DNA from: Bacillota bacterium
GTDB taxonomy: Bacteria > Bacillota_A > Clostridia > Lachnospirales > Lachnospiraceae
DNA length: 64,000 bases
Direction: 5' to 3'
NCBI GenBank assembly: GCA_023407175.1
Contig: JAEYMU010000007.1
Coordinates: 33,982-97,981, forward strand
Shown piece after piece: positions 63,156 to 64,000 of this stretch; the stretch's first letter is position 1, and each line of letters begins with the position of its first letter. The notes under the pieces were generated by a model. It was not told the origin of the DNA, did not search any database, and worked only from the letters and a program-made list of their open reading frames with translations. Made by a program: the position numbers and the translations under genes.

Positions 63156-63528
63156 GCAGAAATAAAGCTTTTCCAAAGCTTTCATGTTATGATGCGCATT
63201 TCATTACACTCATTTTGATTTCATTTTTCTTTTCAAACAAAAAGGTATTACATTATCAATACCCTAATGAAAGTATACACTTTGGTATTTGGTGTACACA
63301 TATTACTGATATATTTATTTTATTTAGTATGTTATCATTGTATTTAAAATGTGTATTAATAGGAATTTGTGTGGAAGCGAGAGATTCGTTTTATTAACAA
63401 ATGTGAACTGAAGATTATTTATATTAGGTAATGCCGTTTATTTTAAATACCGGACAACATTGAGCATTTTAAGACATGACTTTCTCTTCGTGATTATTGT
63501 AACATTGACTTAAGGAGGTAGATAAACT

Positions 63529-64000
63529 GTGGACTGGATAAAAAGCCTATCGAAAGCGATTCATTATATCGAAAATAACCTAACCAATGAAATAAGTATT
63601 GAAGATGTATCAAACAAAGCGTTTTCTTCAAATTCTAACTTTCAACGTATTTTTCATTTGGTGACGGGTATGACGATTGGCGATTATATTCGCAACAGAC
63701 GTTTAAGCTTGGCCGGGCAAGAATTACTGCATGGAAAAAGCAAAATCATAGATGTTGCTATGCGCTATCAATACGATACACAAGAGAGCTTTTCAAAGGC
63801 TTTCATAAGGTTTCACGGTATATCCCCTTCAAGCGTGCGAAAACAAGGAGGTAGATTAATACTCTTTCAATCGCTGACTATCAATGTAACTATTCAAGGA
63901 GGATTTGACATGTCACGTAAACTGATTGACAACATACCTATTCATCAATTACAGTACCCTGACAAAGGGCAGAATTATGTTTTTAACGGCTGCATGAAAT
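63529..64000 (+). CDS. AraC-family regulator (partial, runs off the window)
   Basis: A GTG start at 63529 follows AAGGAGG by ten bases, and the frame is open to the window end. The first 110 residues are an AraC DNA-binding domain (ISIEDVSNKAFSSNSNFQRIFHLVTGMTIGDYIRNRRL ... VAMRYQYDTQESFSKAFIRFHGISPSSVR). What follows may be the start of a GyrI-like effector domain, as in the Rob/SoxS-related regulators. The DNA-binding domain is at the N-terminus, unlike the other two AraC proteins in the window. Confidence 0.85.
   Translation, partial: MDWIKSLSKAIHYIENNLTNEISIEDVSNKAFSSNSNFQRIFHLVTGMTIGDYIRNRRLSLAGQELLHGKSKIIDVAMRYQYDTQESFSKAFIRFHGISPSSVRKQGGRLILFQSLTINVTIQGGFDMSRKLIDNIPIHQLQYPDKGQNYVFNGCMK

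Noticed and set aside
63152..63397. 81-residue plus-strand ORF with hydrophobic segments
   Set aside because: No ribosome site, start inside the integrase fragment, AT-rich sequence favours hydrophobic codons; treated as chance.

Overview
The window looks like a chromosomal segment of an anaerobic, low-to-moderate GC Firmicute, most likely a Lachnospiraceae/Clostridium-type bacterium. The evidence is the complete fab-acc operon with an FMN-dependent FabK and a FabT-like MarR regulator, a type III glutamine synthetase, DUF1540 and DUF6483 proteins, strong GGAGG ribosome sites and TTGACA/TATAAT promoters. No rRNA and no CRISPR array are present. One tRNA gene is present.

Layout: 1-5 kb holds an ABC-F ATPase, a membrane protein, a YCF48-type lipoprotein and a papain-like (C39-like) protein. 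5-15 kb is a twelve-gene fatty-acid operon on the minus strand (fabT-fabH-acpP-fabK-fabD-fabG-fabF-accB-fabZ-accC-accD-accA) with a clear promoter and operator. 15-26 kb carries glnN, a DUF624 protein, serC-serA-DUF1015 and ilvD-ilvB. 26.4-29.3 kb carries a Pit phosphate transporter, its DUF47 partner and an AI-2E family protein. 44-50 kb carries DUF1540, a LysM protein with 26-residue repeats, a nucleotidyltransferase, leuBCD and a divergent LysR gene. 50-58 kb carries an SH3 lipoprotein, mutY, a heterodimeric ABC exporter, an AraC regulator and a nitroreductase.

The most striking region is 29.4-43.5 kb. It encodes a nitrogenase-like system: NifK-like, NifD-like, cysteine synthase, NifX-like, NifB-like and NifH-like proteins in one run, with a second cysteine synthase just downstream under its own promoter. 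All six P-cluster cysteines and the cofactor cysteine are kept, but the residues matching alpha-Gln191, alpha-His195 and alpha-His442 of dinitrogenase are changed, and nifE, nifN, nifV and molybdate transport genes are absent. A divergent AraC-type regulator has Glu in place of the receiver phospho-Asp. Next to it lies a six-gene transporter block (sulfonate/nitrate-type ABC importer plus a MacB/FtsX-type unit). I infer a reductase with a NifB-derived iron-sulfur-carbon cofactor used for acquiring sulfur from organic compounds, related in concept to the methylthio-alkane reductases, rather than a nitrogen fixer. Substrate and clade need alignment and experiment.

From 58.5 kb onward a tRNA-Gly gene is followed by a decayed integrative element: an integrase remnant, a MobV/Pre-type relaxase, small unknown membrane proteins, a partial copy of the tRNA 3' end, a second integrase fragment cut by a long inverted repeat, and a truncated AraC gene at the window end. 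Several intergenic repeats that carry ribosome-binding sites, and leaders with alternative hairpins (leuB, ilvD, glnN), are also described.
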